From Pseudorasbora parva (lineage: Eukaryota; Chordata; Actinopteri; Cypriniformes; Gobionidae), in assembly GCF_024679245.1 (NCBI RefSeq), contig NC_090174.1, positions 42,308,688 to 42,372,687 of the forward strand: 64,000 nt of DNA, in the 5' to 3' direction. The stretch's first letter is position 1; every line of letters starts with the position of its first letter. The position numbers and the translations under genes were made by a program. This document shows, piece by piece, positions 50,165-62,258 of this stretch. Under the pieces are notes generated by a model. The model made no database searches. It was not told the origin of the DNA and worked only from the letters and a program-made list of their open reading frames with translations.

Positions 50165-50345
50165 TTGTCGCAAAGAGCTTTGTGGTGCCATTTTAAGTAA
50201 TCAGACAAATTGGTGGTGGTTTCTTGTTTTGTGGCCACAACTTTCTGACACTCCATGCTAAGTACCTCCTTTTGGTCAACATCCTCCTTTTGGTAGCCGA
50301 AATAGTCCCAAAAAGATGATTTCTGTTTCAAAACCTTTTTTTTTT
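50165..50345 (-). pseudogene. hAT transposase BED zinc-finger remnant
   Basis: On the minus strand the frame reads SSFWDYFGYQKEDVDQKEV then MECQKVVATKQETTTNLSDY and LKWHHKALCDKY. This is the BED finger pattern W.YFG...D......C..C.K.V..K...TTNL..HL...H, with the first zinc cysteine apparently lost and aspartate-tyrosine for D-H. It abuts the hAT tip at 50157 and the rest of the transposase is missing. Confidence 0.75.
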
Positions 50346-50369
50346 TTTTTTGCAGCGGATCCTCTTCGT

Positions 50370-51040
50370 CGATCAGACTGCTTCTACAAACATTTGTGAA
50401 AGAATGGGTCGCTCTTAGGAGCTCAATTGAATTCAAACGTGGTACTGTGATATGTGCAATAAGTCCATTCGTGAAATTTCTTCACTACTTAATATTCCGT
50501 GGTCAACTGGTAGGGGTATTATAACAAAGTGGAAGCAATTGGGAATAACAGCCACAAAGTGGTAGGCTACGTAAAATCACAGAGCTTGGTGAGCACATGC
50601 TGAGGCACGCAGTGCACAGAAGTTGCCAACTTTCTGCAGTCAACAGCTACAGACCTCCAAACTTCATGTGGCCTTCAGATTAGCTTAAGAACAGTCCTTA
50701 GTGAGTTTGGGGATGGCCTCTACCTGTTCCAACACACCAGTGCACAAAGCAAGGTCCATAATGACATGGATGAGCGAGTTTGGTGTGACGGAACTTGAGT
50801 CCTGACCTCAACCCGATAGAACACCTTTGGGATGACTCTGAGCCAGGCCTTCTCGTCCAACATCAGTGCCTGACCTCACAAATGCGCTTCTAGAAGAATG
50901 TGTCCATGGGAATTTTGGCCATTCTCATACCCCTTTTAATTATAATTGCTCCACATTTAGAATGGGACAAGAATGGGATGTAATTCAAGTTCATTTGCAT
51001 GGAAAGGCAGGCATCCCAATACTTTTGCCAAGATAGTGCA
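50370..51040 (+). mobile_element. internally deleted Tc1-like element
   Basis: The 5' part translates, with frameshifts, to the Tc1 DNA-binding region (SSIEFKRGTV, KFLHYLIFRGQLVG, TKWKQLGITA). It then jumps at about 50700 to the C-terminal catalytic region (FGDGLYLFQHT, then a degraded PDLNPIEHLWD at about 50803-50835, then TSVPDLTNALLEE). The middle, including the first catalytic aspartate, is gone. The right inverted repeat ends GGCATCCCAATACTTTTGCC near 51040. The left inverted repeat is not visible; the copy starts beside the hAT fragment. Confidence 0.75.
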
Positions 51041-54000
51041 TATTCAAGCAGATGTGTTTCTTTTTGTGCAATAAAGTCTGCAGTAGTTTTTTTCTTTCTT
51101 TAGGTTATATTTTTTATATTAAGTCAAGAATTTAAAGAAAATGTATACATAATTCTTGATCAACAATTGATTCACTGTTAATCAGACCAAAGTGAATTGT
51201 GTATTGAATAGGAATAATATTTTCTGTGTTTGCAAAATGAATCAAAATGCACTGAAAAGTGTATTGATTAGATTCATAGAGATTTACAATTATTATTATT
51301 TATTTATTTTTCAAAGGCATTTTCTATTTCATTCTAGAATGCAAACCCCATAATTCACAGCCCTAGTGCTTTCAAAAAAGTGCTTTCAAAAATAAAATGT
51401 GCAAAAGAAAACCTACTTCTGTTCCTTTATTGAAGCTTGATACCAGTAATCAACACTCACTTTCATTGCATGGAAAAAATACGATTTAATACAGAGTTGC
51501 ATAACAAAAAAACCCGGCACATTTCAAACAACATGATAGTGAAGGTTTCTTTTTTGCTTAACTATCCCTTTAACAGATCTAAGTTACTAGCACCCAAAGG
51601 ACCTCTACTCTGAGAAAACAGACCTTTAAAAAAAGGAGGGGGAAAAGAAAACAACTACTGCAACCCAATTATTTCCCCTTATCTCAACAACCCCAGAGTG
51701 AAAACACAGACAACAGGAACACCTTTAGACATTCAACTCCATTCAATGTAATCCCTCTCTCCCCATTCTACTGTCATCAACAAGCTTGCTCAGTGTTCAC
51801 CGTATCAGCTGTAATTTCCAGTGAAAGTGCATCACTGAGAGTTTTCTATTGTGGTATGCTGTTGGTGGTGTTGGTGTGGGCATGCAATGTCAGCATGTTG
51901 TGCCGTAATGAGGCTGAACAACTTCACAGAACCTATCACCAACCACCAACCAATGTTCGCAAACTGCTGCCTAAAGTAATTACCCCTTCAGCACTCTGGA
52001 TCAGCCCACCTAGCTTTCACTGTAAACACACCTCACTCGCCACTCTCAGAAAAAGACTGGTCCGATAGTTGTTGTGTCTCCTGAACATGTAAACTGCAAA
52101 TATAGAATATGACTCAGTGGACAGCCTTGCTTTTAATAGGAGCGGTTTTACATTTTTACTCAACATGCCCCATTACCCAACACTATTTCAGCCACAAAAG
52201 GAGACACGTTTCATTAGGTAACAGGTTCTGTTTGCCCCAGTGCAGTAATTGTGATGTGACCAGGGCCATTATAATCAGGTCTACCCCTATGGCCATTGGC
52301 AGAAGCTCTGTAAAGAGCTGGAAAAGGGGCACATAGCACAGATAGGGGAAGCTTGGGAAGCCAAATATTTTTTAAGATTACTCAAATCTTTACTCCCTTT
52401 GCAAAAATGTAAATGTGAGCACGTTGTGTAAAAAATGTGTAGGGCACGTTGGCAGTACTGTTGCTGACCCGATCAGAGCAGTGCTGTGTCATCATGAAAG
52501 TTTATTATTTATACCGTTTTTTAAGCCTTGGCAATTTAAACACTGAAGCACAAGACTGCACTCTTTTTAGGTCTTGTGCTTAAACAGACAATTTCACACC
52601 AAAGTGTGTCAAAATGCCCATCTCTGCGAGTATCCTATTAAGCCTAGTCGGTTAGGAGTTAAGTGAATGTAAACAGTCAAAAAATAAAACGTATGTGTAC
52701 AGTGTAAGTATACTGGAGTGTGCATTATGTCTTAAAGTGACAGCAGCCTAATATTCCTGCTGCTGTCTATGTTTTTAATGTTAATCAAACAACAGTACTT
52801 GTTTGGACCATAATTTGCACTCTAAAATAATCACTTAATGCTCTTGACTGATTAATCTACATTTAATTTATTCTGTGAAGACTATGTGGAATTATTGTAC
52901 ATTTGATTGTGTGAATAGTGTTTGAAATACATATTTTATATTTAATACTATATTTAGGTAGATTTTTATTTGCATTGTTCTTGTATTTCATGTCAATAGT
53001 CTGGCGAGTAAAATAATAAAATAAAAATGCACTAGCTAATGGCGACTCAAGCTTCAGTGTGTCCGTAGAGGGTTGAATTGCAATTATTATTATTTTTGTT
53101 TTGTTTGTTTTTTGTTTTGTTTTTAAATATATTTTAATCAAATATTTTGGCAAATATGACACGCTAGCAAGTTGGGCTCTGTTGAACACTTTTCACCATG
53201 TTTAAATCCATTCCAAATTTCCCCAAAATCAGTGCAGGGAAAAAAATCTGTTCAAATGCTGAAAGACAGCGATGGCATAAATTTAGCTGAAAAACAAACC
53301 AAGCATGGCCGTTTAATTGGCCCCTCTAACTTGGCCTGTCCCAAATCTCTAGGGAGGCAGAAAGCTCCTCATCTGGACAACTCGGAGAGCGAGAGAGAGT
53401 GAGAGAGAGCGAGTGTTCAATATGTGGACATACAATAACATTGTACTGAATTTGTGATGAAATAAAACTGCATAGTATTCATTTATCCTGAAATCTTGAT
53501 GAAAATTTTCCAGACTTTGATTCAATTTCAGCGACTTTGACTATAGCATTTTCATGCTCATTAGATATATTATAAATTAAACTCAAATCCCCAGAATTAC
53601 AATTTTACTGTTTATTTATAATTTCCCAACAACCAATGCAGAACATTTACAGAATAATTTTCTTTGAGCTACTTACTGTGGGTCAGTCTCTAGTTCATTG
53701 GGTGTCTGGTCAATTATAGCCATTTCCTTATACAGAATCTGATAGGCTGCAAAAGTAAATCTTACTTATATGAATATTTTATGTAAATGTCCTTGTCTTC
53801 TTTTGGATTCTGGTCCTAATGGAGTCTAACACTGTTCCACTGAGTCATCCACTGTGAAATGTGATTTCCTATTCCATCTGTGAATAGAGGGCGTTATTGG
53901 AATTCAAGTGTCCCAAACATTATCTTTCAGCTGGCATAAACTCACTCTCACTTTTCCACAGCAAAGCAGATAAGATTCCAGCCTTCATTAGCTATTCATT

Positions 54001-54329
54001 GCTTCTGATGTCCAAGCAGCTGGTCAATCATAAAAAATATGTTACGAATCAGTAAACTCTCAGAGCAGCACAATGTAACCAAAATGATTATGATAGCTTG
54101 AAGAAAATCTCTTCTCACTTTATACTAAGGGGAAATATTCATATACAGTGCTGGCATTGCTTTTAGATCCTTCAAGAACAAGTATCTGATTTGTTCAAAA
54201 GAATAAGGAACGCAAAAACAGAGTCGAATAAAAAAAAGGTGAGGTAATAAAAAAGAGGATCGAAGAGGCTCTTTGAGGCATGATGAACTGAAATAAACAT
54301 CTCTAATAAGAAATGTATACATTGACATA
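51041..54329. other. mostly unique-looking intron sequence
   Basis: A short AACTATCCCTTTAACAG at 51560-51577 is a likely MITE tip. A CCACAGCCCTAGTG-like string near 51356 may be a hAT end. Frames of up to 108 codons show no domains. A GAGA-rich run lies at 53385-53412. Confidence 0.4.
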
Positions 54330-54440
54330 CAGCTGCAACAACTAATCAATACAATTGATTATTATCACTAATAAAATATAATCGACCACAAATTTGATTA
54401 TCGATTAGTCTCATCTGTGCAATGTGTTCTGAACCATCAG

Positions 54441-55710
54441 CCAGTCACGTCGGGTTTGTGAATAACATCTCGGTTACATATGTAACCCTCGTTCCCTGAA
54501 GGAGGGAACGGAGATGCCATGTCAGAGTACCGACAAATTGGAAACTCGCTCGCGAGAGCCAAACTACTTTGAGTATACTGAACGAGCTAATGCACATTGG
54601 CATGCAATGATTGCACCAGGTGCTCATGCCACACACCACGGGTATAAATGAGACACAGGTGATTGCATAAATTGATCTTTTTGCTGAAGGAGCCGAAGAC
54701 TAGCACCCCAGTCGAGACAGAGGACATGGTGACGGGACGTGGCGTCTCTGTTCCCTCCTTCAGGAAACGAAGGTTACATATGTAACCAAGACGTTCCCAT
54801 TCAGTCGGTCACTCTCGACGCCACGTCGGAGTACCGACGAATAGGAATCTCTACCAAAGGGCCATGGATGCTGCCCCTTTTAAGTGCCCTGTGTGAGCCT
54901 CCTGAGCTCTCTTACCCGATGAGACGGGGCTCATACAGAGAAGTCCATCACTGCTGTTCCGCATGTCCACGTGCCTTGGTGGAAGGGGCTGCTGCGGAAC
55001 CCGCATCGCACCCTGAAGGAGTTATGTGGAGTACGAAGCTGCGCCGAGGCCCACCCGAGGTGAGGGGGCTCCATCCCAGAGAAGGGAGGGCTCTCCCAAA
55101 GGAAAGACACAGGCTTCCGATGAAAAGCAACCGTGGTAATAGTGGGTCACTCACATAGCCCAAGCCCAATACCTATTCTCAAGGATTCAGCGGCAAGGAG
55201 CCTGATGCGGAGCAATGAGGGAAGTGGAGGACTCACAGAGGTTTTTCTAAGGAGTGCCGAGGCGCAGCAAGCCGACAAGAGTCGGGCCTCTACCCGTTTG
55301 AGGTGAGAACACAGGAGGAGACCGGCTCATGTAGGCTATAGAACCTAGCGAACGTGTTGGGTGTTGCCCAGCCCACAGCTCTACAGATGTCTGACAGCGA
55401 GGCGCCACGTAACAGTGCTCAGGAGGATGCAACACTTCTAGTAAAGTGTGCTCGCACCCTTAACGGACAGGGCACACCTTGTGCTTGGTAAGCCACCTTG
55501 ATGGCATCCACTGGCCATCCTTTGATTGGAGACAGCCTTTCCCTTCTGCTGGCCTTCGTGACAGACAAAGAGCTGATCTGAGGTCCTGAAGCTTTGAGTT
55601 CTATCCACGTAGATCTGCAGAGTGCGGATGGTACATAGCAAAGCTAGGGCTGGGTCTGCCTCCTGCAGGGGCAGCGCTTGCAGGTTCACCACCTTGGCAA
55701 TAATTCTGAC
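54441..55710 (-). mobile_element. DIRS-like tyrosine-recombinase retrotransposon, 3' part
   Basis: A minus-strand recombinase C-terminus (55275-55700) is followed by a structured 3' region. Two perfect GGTTACATATGTAACC palindromes lie at 54472-54487 and 54772-54787. GTTCCCTGAAGGAGGGAACG at 54491 is inverted as GTTCCCTCCTTCAGGAAACG at 54750. GAGTACCGAC with similar flanks is repeated directly at 54525 and 54829. Terminal inverted repeat plus internal complementary region is the expected DIRS1-type 3' layout. The 5' part, including reverse transcriptase, is absent and the element stops at the next TTAA element. Confidence 0.65.
55275..55700 (-). pseudogene. DIRS-type tyrosine recombinase, C-terminal fragment
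   Basis: These recombinases integrate the circular DNA form of DIRS elements. The fragment reads VNLQALPLQEADPALALLC, then YVDRTQSFRTSDQLFVCHEG, then (after a frameshift near 55520) VDAIKVAYQAQGVPCPLRV, RAHFTRSVASS, a TGA stop, ALLRGASLSDICRAVGW and ATPNTFARFYSL. The H-x2-R pair (HFTR), the downstream W and the final tyrosine in FARFY are the active-site signature of the family. One frameshift and at least one stop make it a pseudogene. The N-terminal catalytic arginine region is missing. Confidence 0.72.
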
Positions 55711-55940
55711 TTAAAGCAGCATTTCGTAGCTTTTTTGGGTTAAAAATTATCCAAAATAAATTGAGCAAGTACGTAACCAGCCAATGTTCAAAACTATCCC
55801 CTTACCCTAGCTCGATTTACAGCAATAATCTTTTAATAATGTTTTTAATTCCAGTGGTACTGGTGGATTTCCATGGGAAATTCAAGCATGTTTGTGTCAT
55901 TACGTCACATCTGTACACATAAAGAAGGTTTCCCGGTTAA

Positions 55941-56712
55941 AGGCCCACTGAAGTGCCTTGAAACACGGCGCATTCTTCAATGTGTTGACGTAATTTCCCC
56001 TGAAACGGCTCCAGCTGTTAGCAGCTCCTCCCCTTTTTTGAAACAGCCAATAGCGTTTTGTTAATATACAGTTTGACTAGAGCACAAGAGCGGACCTTTC
56101 TGTTTGGTAAAGCCAGTTTCCTCTAACGGTTTACCATCATAATCTCCTCCATATCGCTTTGAAATGCAGCATTCTGTGCAGAATTCAAATGGGTCGATAT
56201 GTTTGTTGTCTGCGCGGACTCGCGCATATGATCCACGCTGCACTCTCGTGTCTGTAGTCTAAATTTAGACCAGAGCCGTTGGGGTGTGTGCGCTGCTGCA
56301 GTGCACGTGAAACGTGAAAACACCTCACGCCTCAAATGAAAGCATATTTACACTGAATCGTTTCCTATCACATATATAGTGTGGTGTGCCTTTCACCATG
56401 TAGAAATTAGTAAATGTGTGACCAACTGACCGTTTTCAACCACAGCTTCAGTAGCGTAGGGGGTGGGCTTTAGAGTCTAGAGAGCATTTTGATTGGAAAG
56501 AAGATTTGACGAGAAAGTGAAGTCTGCGATGATGTCACCAAAATCTGAGATTCGTTTTAACGGAAGTGGGAGACTGTAAATTTTGAATGCTTATATCTCC
56601 TAAATGCAAATTTTGCCATAGTTATGGAACACACCAGCTTATTCATAACTTTAAGGCTAGCACAGTCATACTAAAAGCTAAAAAAAAAAATTTTTTGGAT
56701 TTCAGTGGACCT
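55941..56712. mobile_element. TTAA-type MITE nested in 55715-57518
   Basis: TTAA flanks both sides (55937-55940 and 56713-56716). The tips are AGGCCCACTGAAGTGCC and, inverted, AGGTCCACTGAAATCC. 772 bp, no coding frame. Confidence 0.85.
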
Positions 56713-56796
56713 TTAACAGGCTATCGCATGTGAGGATGCTGGAAGTGGAGATAGCCTTTTCTCACACCTCTTGATATAATTAAACTTATCAATTTA

Positions 56797-56981
56797 ATGG
56801 CGGAACCAAAAAGGTTCAAACGACAATCATCAGTGACAACTGGAGATTCATCCGTTGTAAAATGCAAAAGTCTTCGGGAAAAAAAAGAGACTTCATCCGG
56901 GCGATGCTAAAATAAGGTTAATTAAAAGTGGCGTGAACTCGGTGTTTTTTTAAGGGTTTTCCATTTTTTTCTGCTGGACAG
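56797..56981 (+). pseudogene. exon-like basic reading frame in a TTAA element, ending at a splice donor
   Basis: ATG at 56797 begins MAEPKRFKRQSSVTTGDS and continues through LREKKRDFIRA; the middle is shifted and carries stops. The end recovers as FHFFLLDR at 56958-56981, directly followed by GTAAGA. The order (basic N-terminus, short degraded middle, FLLDR, donor) matches the layout of 32656-32832 and the ...DAE.A.FLLD ending I recall from fish repeat-encoded proteins. It is degraded and non-functional. Confidence 0.45.
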
Positions 56982-57518
56982 GTAAGACATTTCAATGGTT
57001 GAATTAGGCTACGTAACAGTAGCACACCTGTTCGCTTAATGCAGTTCAGGAGTTCTCATTTTGCTGTTTGCATTATCGTAACATCAGTTATTTTGTGTTT
57101 GCTATGAGAGGGAGCTTCACCTCTACTCCACATTAATGTCAGTTTGGAAAAGTATAATTTGCAGTTTGACGTGATATGATAAACGATCGTTAGATTAATC
57201 ATCGCGATGTATTGCAATGCTTTTTTCTCCTTAGTTGGTCAGAACAAAAGAGGATGAGCTACTCACTTGTTTTGATGACATTCTTATGTCAGTCATACTT
57301 TCAAGTAAAGTCTGTGATTGTGAATGACAGTATCCACAGCAGCGCGATGACTGACAGCCCTTATCCTGACAGCTACACAGTCTCCTCAAAACATTTGATT
57401 CCTCCGCGCTGTTCCGACTGGGGCACACCTCACGTAATGTTGATAATTCTGCGAAAAACTGCAATTGCGGTTTTCGAACAGAGATAGCGACAAAGAGGAA
57501 AAACTATGGACTGCAGCT

Positions 57519-58231
57519 TTAAATACATATTTTGCTCACATTTTTGTAGATTTAAAAATGTAATTATAAAAAGTGATAATATTTATGAGAGCACTAACAG
57601 TAAAATCACTATTGTTGGGATAGTCCATTAATATAATATAATTACTATGTTTAGACGATTGAATCTTTGTGTTCTTAATGCCTCATGCAAGTCAACATTG
57701 TACGCTTTTGTTTTTATTAATAATAATAATAATTATAAGTTATTATAAATTTCTGCTTTAAATAGAGCGAGAAATTATGAAAGCCTGTTTCCGCCACTAA
57801 ATAAAAAAATAGAGTAATTGTGACTTACTTACAAATAAGACTAATAAAAACTTTTTTTCTCACAATTCTGAGATATTTACTCTTAATTTCATGATCTGAA
57901 TTTTGAGATAAAGTTGCAATTACTCGTTTTATTTTTTACTTAGTTGTTGTGGGTTTTTTTTAGAATGTAATGTTTATATTTGATCCCTCTTTTTGCTTAT
58001 AAATATAGCATGGCTGACAGATATGTTCACTATTTGTTTTCATACTTTTATATTGCATATTGTTAGGAGGACAATATTTGGAAGTATGTGGAATAACATT
58101 GTTTAAAATAATGGATTAAAAATATTTTTTTATGTAGGGCCTATAATAATTTCTAAAAAAAAATTATCCTAATAATAATAATAATGAATAGATTATCAAA
58201 CTAATCGTCAGTTTCAGCCCTACATTTGCAC
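57519..58231. other. AT-rich remainder of the outer hAT-type element
   Basis: Contains TAA repeats at 57718-57735 and 58171-58186 and TCTCACAATTCTGAG-type phrases. No gene. Confidence 0.4.
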
Positions 58232-58395
<164 letters not shown>

Positions 58396-58747
58396 TGTCT
58401 TCATCATCCCCCATCTCAGTTCTCATATTACCATTCAGATGTCTGCAGCGAACAACTCAAGTGTCATAGAGGTGTGGAAAAACTCAAAGGTATAGGATTT
58501 TACCAGAGCAAGAAAAATCCATTAGACTCAAACTCACACGCTTATCCCAGAGTAGTGTGAACAACAAAAAGGATTAAACTTTAATTATGGAGTCACACTC
58601 CATTCTACCTCAAGGCTTTAAACCAGCCCTACATCTTCTCTCTTTCTCACCCTCTCTCTAGAATAGGCAATGCAGTACAAAATATATTAATATGCTAAAT
58701 TATGAGAGTGATGGACAGAACATCATGTCAGGATTGATTCTCCTTAA

Positions 58748-60384
58748 AGGGATCCCCTGGTGTTGAGACTTGTATGGCTTAATATAACATAAATGATGTC
58801 TCTTACTGAATTATGTAGTAGAAAACCCATGAAAGATCTACGTTATTTAAAAAATCGATTTTATATTTGGACCATGGGCGGCGCCATTTTGTTTGCGTTC
58901 TAGGTTGATGACGTAGAATGGTTGAACTCCTCAATCAGCTGGCGCTACCAGTAGCTATTTTTACCACAACGCAACTCGAAAATTGTTTCAGAGTTAAACA
59001 AAACCAATGAATTGCTTTGTAATTGTACTTAAAACACACTCAAACATACATGTGCAAACAAACTCACCTACACAAGTCACAAACAGATCGGCGGGCGGGC
59101 ACACACACACACCTGACAGACTGCGCTGTCTCAATCGAGATGTTGGGCTGCTCAGTCTCCACGACAGGGGCTGAATCCGAAATCGGCCCCCTATACCCTT
59201 AAATAGGGCATTATTTGAAGGGACGGCCATTTGTAGTGTTGTCCGACACCATAGGGACATGTTCGAGTGCCATTCAGTCTCACGTTCACCGCAATAACGA
59301 GTGTACAGCCGATTCACACACAACAGCTGTCCGACTTCACTCACTCGATCGTCTTCATTAACTCCTTCAAGTTGTATTAGTGATCAAAAGTAGCGAAAGT
59401 AATTTGTGTCTTAAAAGTGAAAGTTTAAAGATTGAGGTTAATTCACTGAGCTTGTGCTCAAACTTTAATGCACAAACAATCCCATGCATCATCACCAAAA
59501 CATCCTGCCTCTCTTCCTCCTCACGTTAACTTATCCCATCATCCTACCTAGATATTTCCCTCTGCTGGATACATTAGGCATTACAGTTAATCTACTGCAT
59601 ATCAACAGTCTATCTATGATATCAACACAGGAAATAGTAATTGAGGGTTATGTATGCGCGCACGCAGTGCGTGTGGGTTCGCGCCAATCTGTTGGGTGGT
59701 GTGTGTGTGTGTGTGTGTTCGCGCCGATCTGTTGGGGTGTGTGTGAGTCTGTGTGAGCGAGAGAGTTTGTGTGCACATGTATGTTTGGGTGCGTGAAGTC
59801 GAACAGCTGTTTGTAAATCGGCTGTACACTCGTTATTGCGGTGAACGTGAGACTGAATGGCACTCGAACATGTCCACTATGATGTCGGACAACACTACAA
59901 ATGGCCGTCCCTTCAAATAATGCCCTATTTCAGGGTATAGGGGGGTCGATTTCGGATTCAGCCCCTGTCGTGGAGACTGAGCAGCCCAACAACTCGATTG
60001 AGACAGCGCAGTCTGTCAGGTGTGTGTGTGTGCGCGCCCGCCGATCTGTTTGTGACTTGTGTAGGTGAGTTTGTGTGCACATGTATGTTTGAGTGTGTTT
60101 TAAGTACAATTACAAAGCAATTCATTGGTTTTGTTTAACTCTGAAACAATTTTCGAGTTGCGTTGTGGTAAAAATAGCTACTGGTAACGCCAGCTGATTG
60201 AGGAGTTCAACCATTCTACGTCATCAACCTAGAACGCAAACAAAATGGCGCCGCCCATGGTCCAAATATAAAATCGATTTTTTAAATAACGTAGATCTTT
60301 CATGGGTTTTCTACTACATAATTCAGTAAGAGACATCATTTATGTTATATTAAGCCATACAAGTCTCAACACCAGGGGATCCCT
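58748..60384. mobile_element. 1637-bp foldback element with 593-bp inverted arms and TTAA duplication
   Basis: TTAA flanks both sides (58744-58747 and 60385-60388). The tips are AGGGATCCCCTGGTGTTGAG and its inverse. The left arm is 58748-59340 and the right arm 59793-60384, near-identical inverse copies with small indels. The 452-bp spacer (59341-59792) contains CA/GT runs and TTCGCGCC-ATCTGTTGGG twice. No coding frame supported. Confidence 0.92.
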
Positions 60385-60388
60385 TTAA

Positions 60389-62168
60389 GGAGGAGGATAA
60401 CAGATTTATTATGGTACCACACTCTATGACAGAATCCACAATAAAAAAAGATGCTAATAACCTTGTTAGGAGAAAGTAATTAGAAATCATAGATTTCATA
60501 GGAGTATCAAAGAAATTATAGTCTTCCATGCCACTTTCCGTCAGGGCTGTTTTAAAGAAAGGGGGAAAAAAACATTATTTGCTTCAATGTGCTTTTGTAG
60601 CTGTGGGGCTCTACACCGTGAAGTTTTCTTATGGGTGTAATGAAAACACACAAATAGGCCACAATTGTTACAGATTTGTCAGCAACCTCTGTCCTGACTT
60701 ATGTTATAGCCTGATGCCCGGAAACCTGGTACAATAAGATTCAATAAGATTCCTCCATTAAATCTGAGTTAAGATGAAGTGGCAGGAGGATAGACCAAGC
60801 ACGGTCAGCTAGACTGATTATATTACAGTGTAATCATTGTGGTTTAAATCAATCACTCCCTGCTTGATGAGTTCAATTACTTTATCCATACATTTGTATG
60901 ATATTGCTTAGCTGGAAATTACACATTTGGATAATTCAAACAGACAGCCAGACAGCATTTTATTAAATCAATGAGAAAGCAATTATTTATCTGGTTTGAA
61001 GGACAAAAAAGGCAAAGACAATAAAAACAAAATGCCAATGCAAAATGCACTGCCACAATGCCAAGGTGTTTGTATGGTTGCTTGGATGTTCTCGGTGGTT
61101 GCTAGGTGGTTTTATACTGAACCGAGTCAAAAGAAGCCAAGTCTGTGACAGTATGGTCTCCTTTTAATTGGAAGTCTATAGAATGTTTTGTACATCGTAT
61201 TGCTCGGCAGGCAAAAATGCTGAATTGTTTGGAAAAATTATATTAAAGCTCTCCTCAAAATATTTATATTCGAAATCAAAGTTTCAGCAACAGTAATACT
61301 CTTAGCTAGAACTACTAATTATAAAATGAACAGATGATACATACACATATAAAAGCACTCAGTTGCTGTTACATAATTTAAAAAAGGAAAACAATTAGTT
61401 CATTGTAAAATGTACTCAGTATAAATGAAACTGTCAAACAAACCCCGAAACATCACAACGCAAAGAGAACAGAGAGGCGTCTGCTTGAGCTAGTCAAGTC
61501 TTTGGAGCTCCATTGAAGAGCTGTCAAGAATTTGCTCAAATGAACTTCATCTGTCTCTTCCCCATGTCACAACAAAGTTGATATCAATAATTCATCTGAC
61601 TGCTTAACTCTCTCTTCGGAGTCGGTTCTGAAACAAAATCTTGTTAGCCGGTCTGGCTTTAGGTCTTTTTTTATAATATTCTCTCTGTGTAGTCGCTGTG
61701 GGTTATGGGGGAGATCATTTGAATATATCTACATTAATGTCTCCTTTAAAAAAGCAAGGGAATCAGGGCAAGTGTGGAAATGTTCCCGTGAGACAGGCAA
61801 TCTGACAGGCAGGTTCTGTCCCAGCTCCCCTGAGCTGTTCCTTTTTAAACATTTGTCACAAACACGGTCAGCCCTCTTAATGCTCCTGGTTTGTATATAC
61901 ATCTCGAAAAATATATTTAAACAGCCCCTAGCTGCCAGAAAGCATATCAGCGAGACGGCAGTCAAAATAAGTGATATAGAAGAAAGCAAGGAGCAAGACA
62001 TGCCAGGAATAACTGTACTGCTATTAGGAATGATGTCGAGTTGAGTTGCGTCTGGTCGAGTTTTATTACACACCTGGTTAGCAAGTTAGTCTCATGCTGA
62101 TCAGGTAACCCAGCATTAAAATGTTTAGTTTTACACTATAAATAAGGAATAGATAATATTAAGAACTT
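60389..62168. other. unique-looking intron sequence
   Basis: No gene, repeat or element end supported. Frames of up to 114 codons lack domains. Confidence 0.45.
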
Positions 62169-62258
62169 TATAATATAATATAATATAATATAATATAATA
62201 TAATATAATATAATATAATATAATATAATATAATATAATATAATATAATATAATATAA
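62169..62258. repeat. (TAATA)n pentanucleotide array
   Basis: About 18 uninterrupted 5-bp units. Confidence 0.97.

Larger units (their letters stand above)
55715..57518 (+). mobile_element. TTAA-type element with AGCAGC tips, copy 2
   Basis: TTAA flanks both sides (55711-55714 and 57519-57522). The tips are AGCAGCATTTCGTAGC and, inverted, AGCTGCAGTCCATAG, similar to 32382-33388. Length 1804 bp including the nested MITE at 55941-56712. It carries an exon-like frame with a splice donor at 56797-56981. Confidence 0.8.
54330..58222. mobile_element. old hAT-type element, outer layer of a nest
   Basis: Left end AGCTGCAACAACTAATCAAT followed by TTGATTATTATC; right end, inverted, AGGGCTGAAACTGACGATTA followed by TTTGATAATCTATTC. 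Both fit the GCTGCAACAACTAATCGATT type of hAT terminus. Flanking 8-mers do not match, so pairing is tentative. Inside are the DIRS-like fragment, two nested TTAA elements and AT-rich filler with TCTCACAATTCTGAGATAT (57858-57876). Confidence 0.5.

Noticed and set aside
54739..55158. 139-codon plus-strand frame in GC-rich DNA
   Set aside because: It lies antisense to the DIRS-like 3' region, which explains the composition and repeats; no independent protein pattern.
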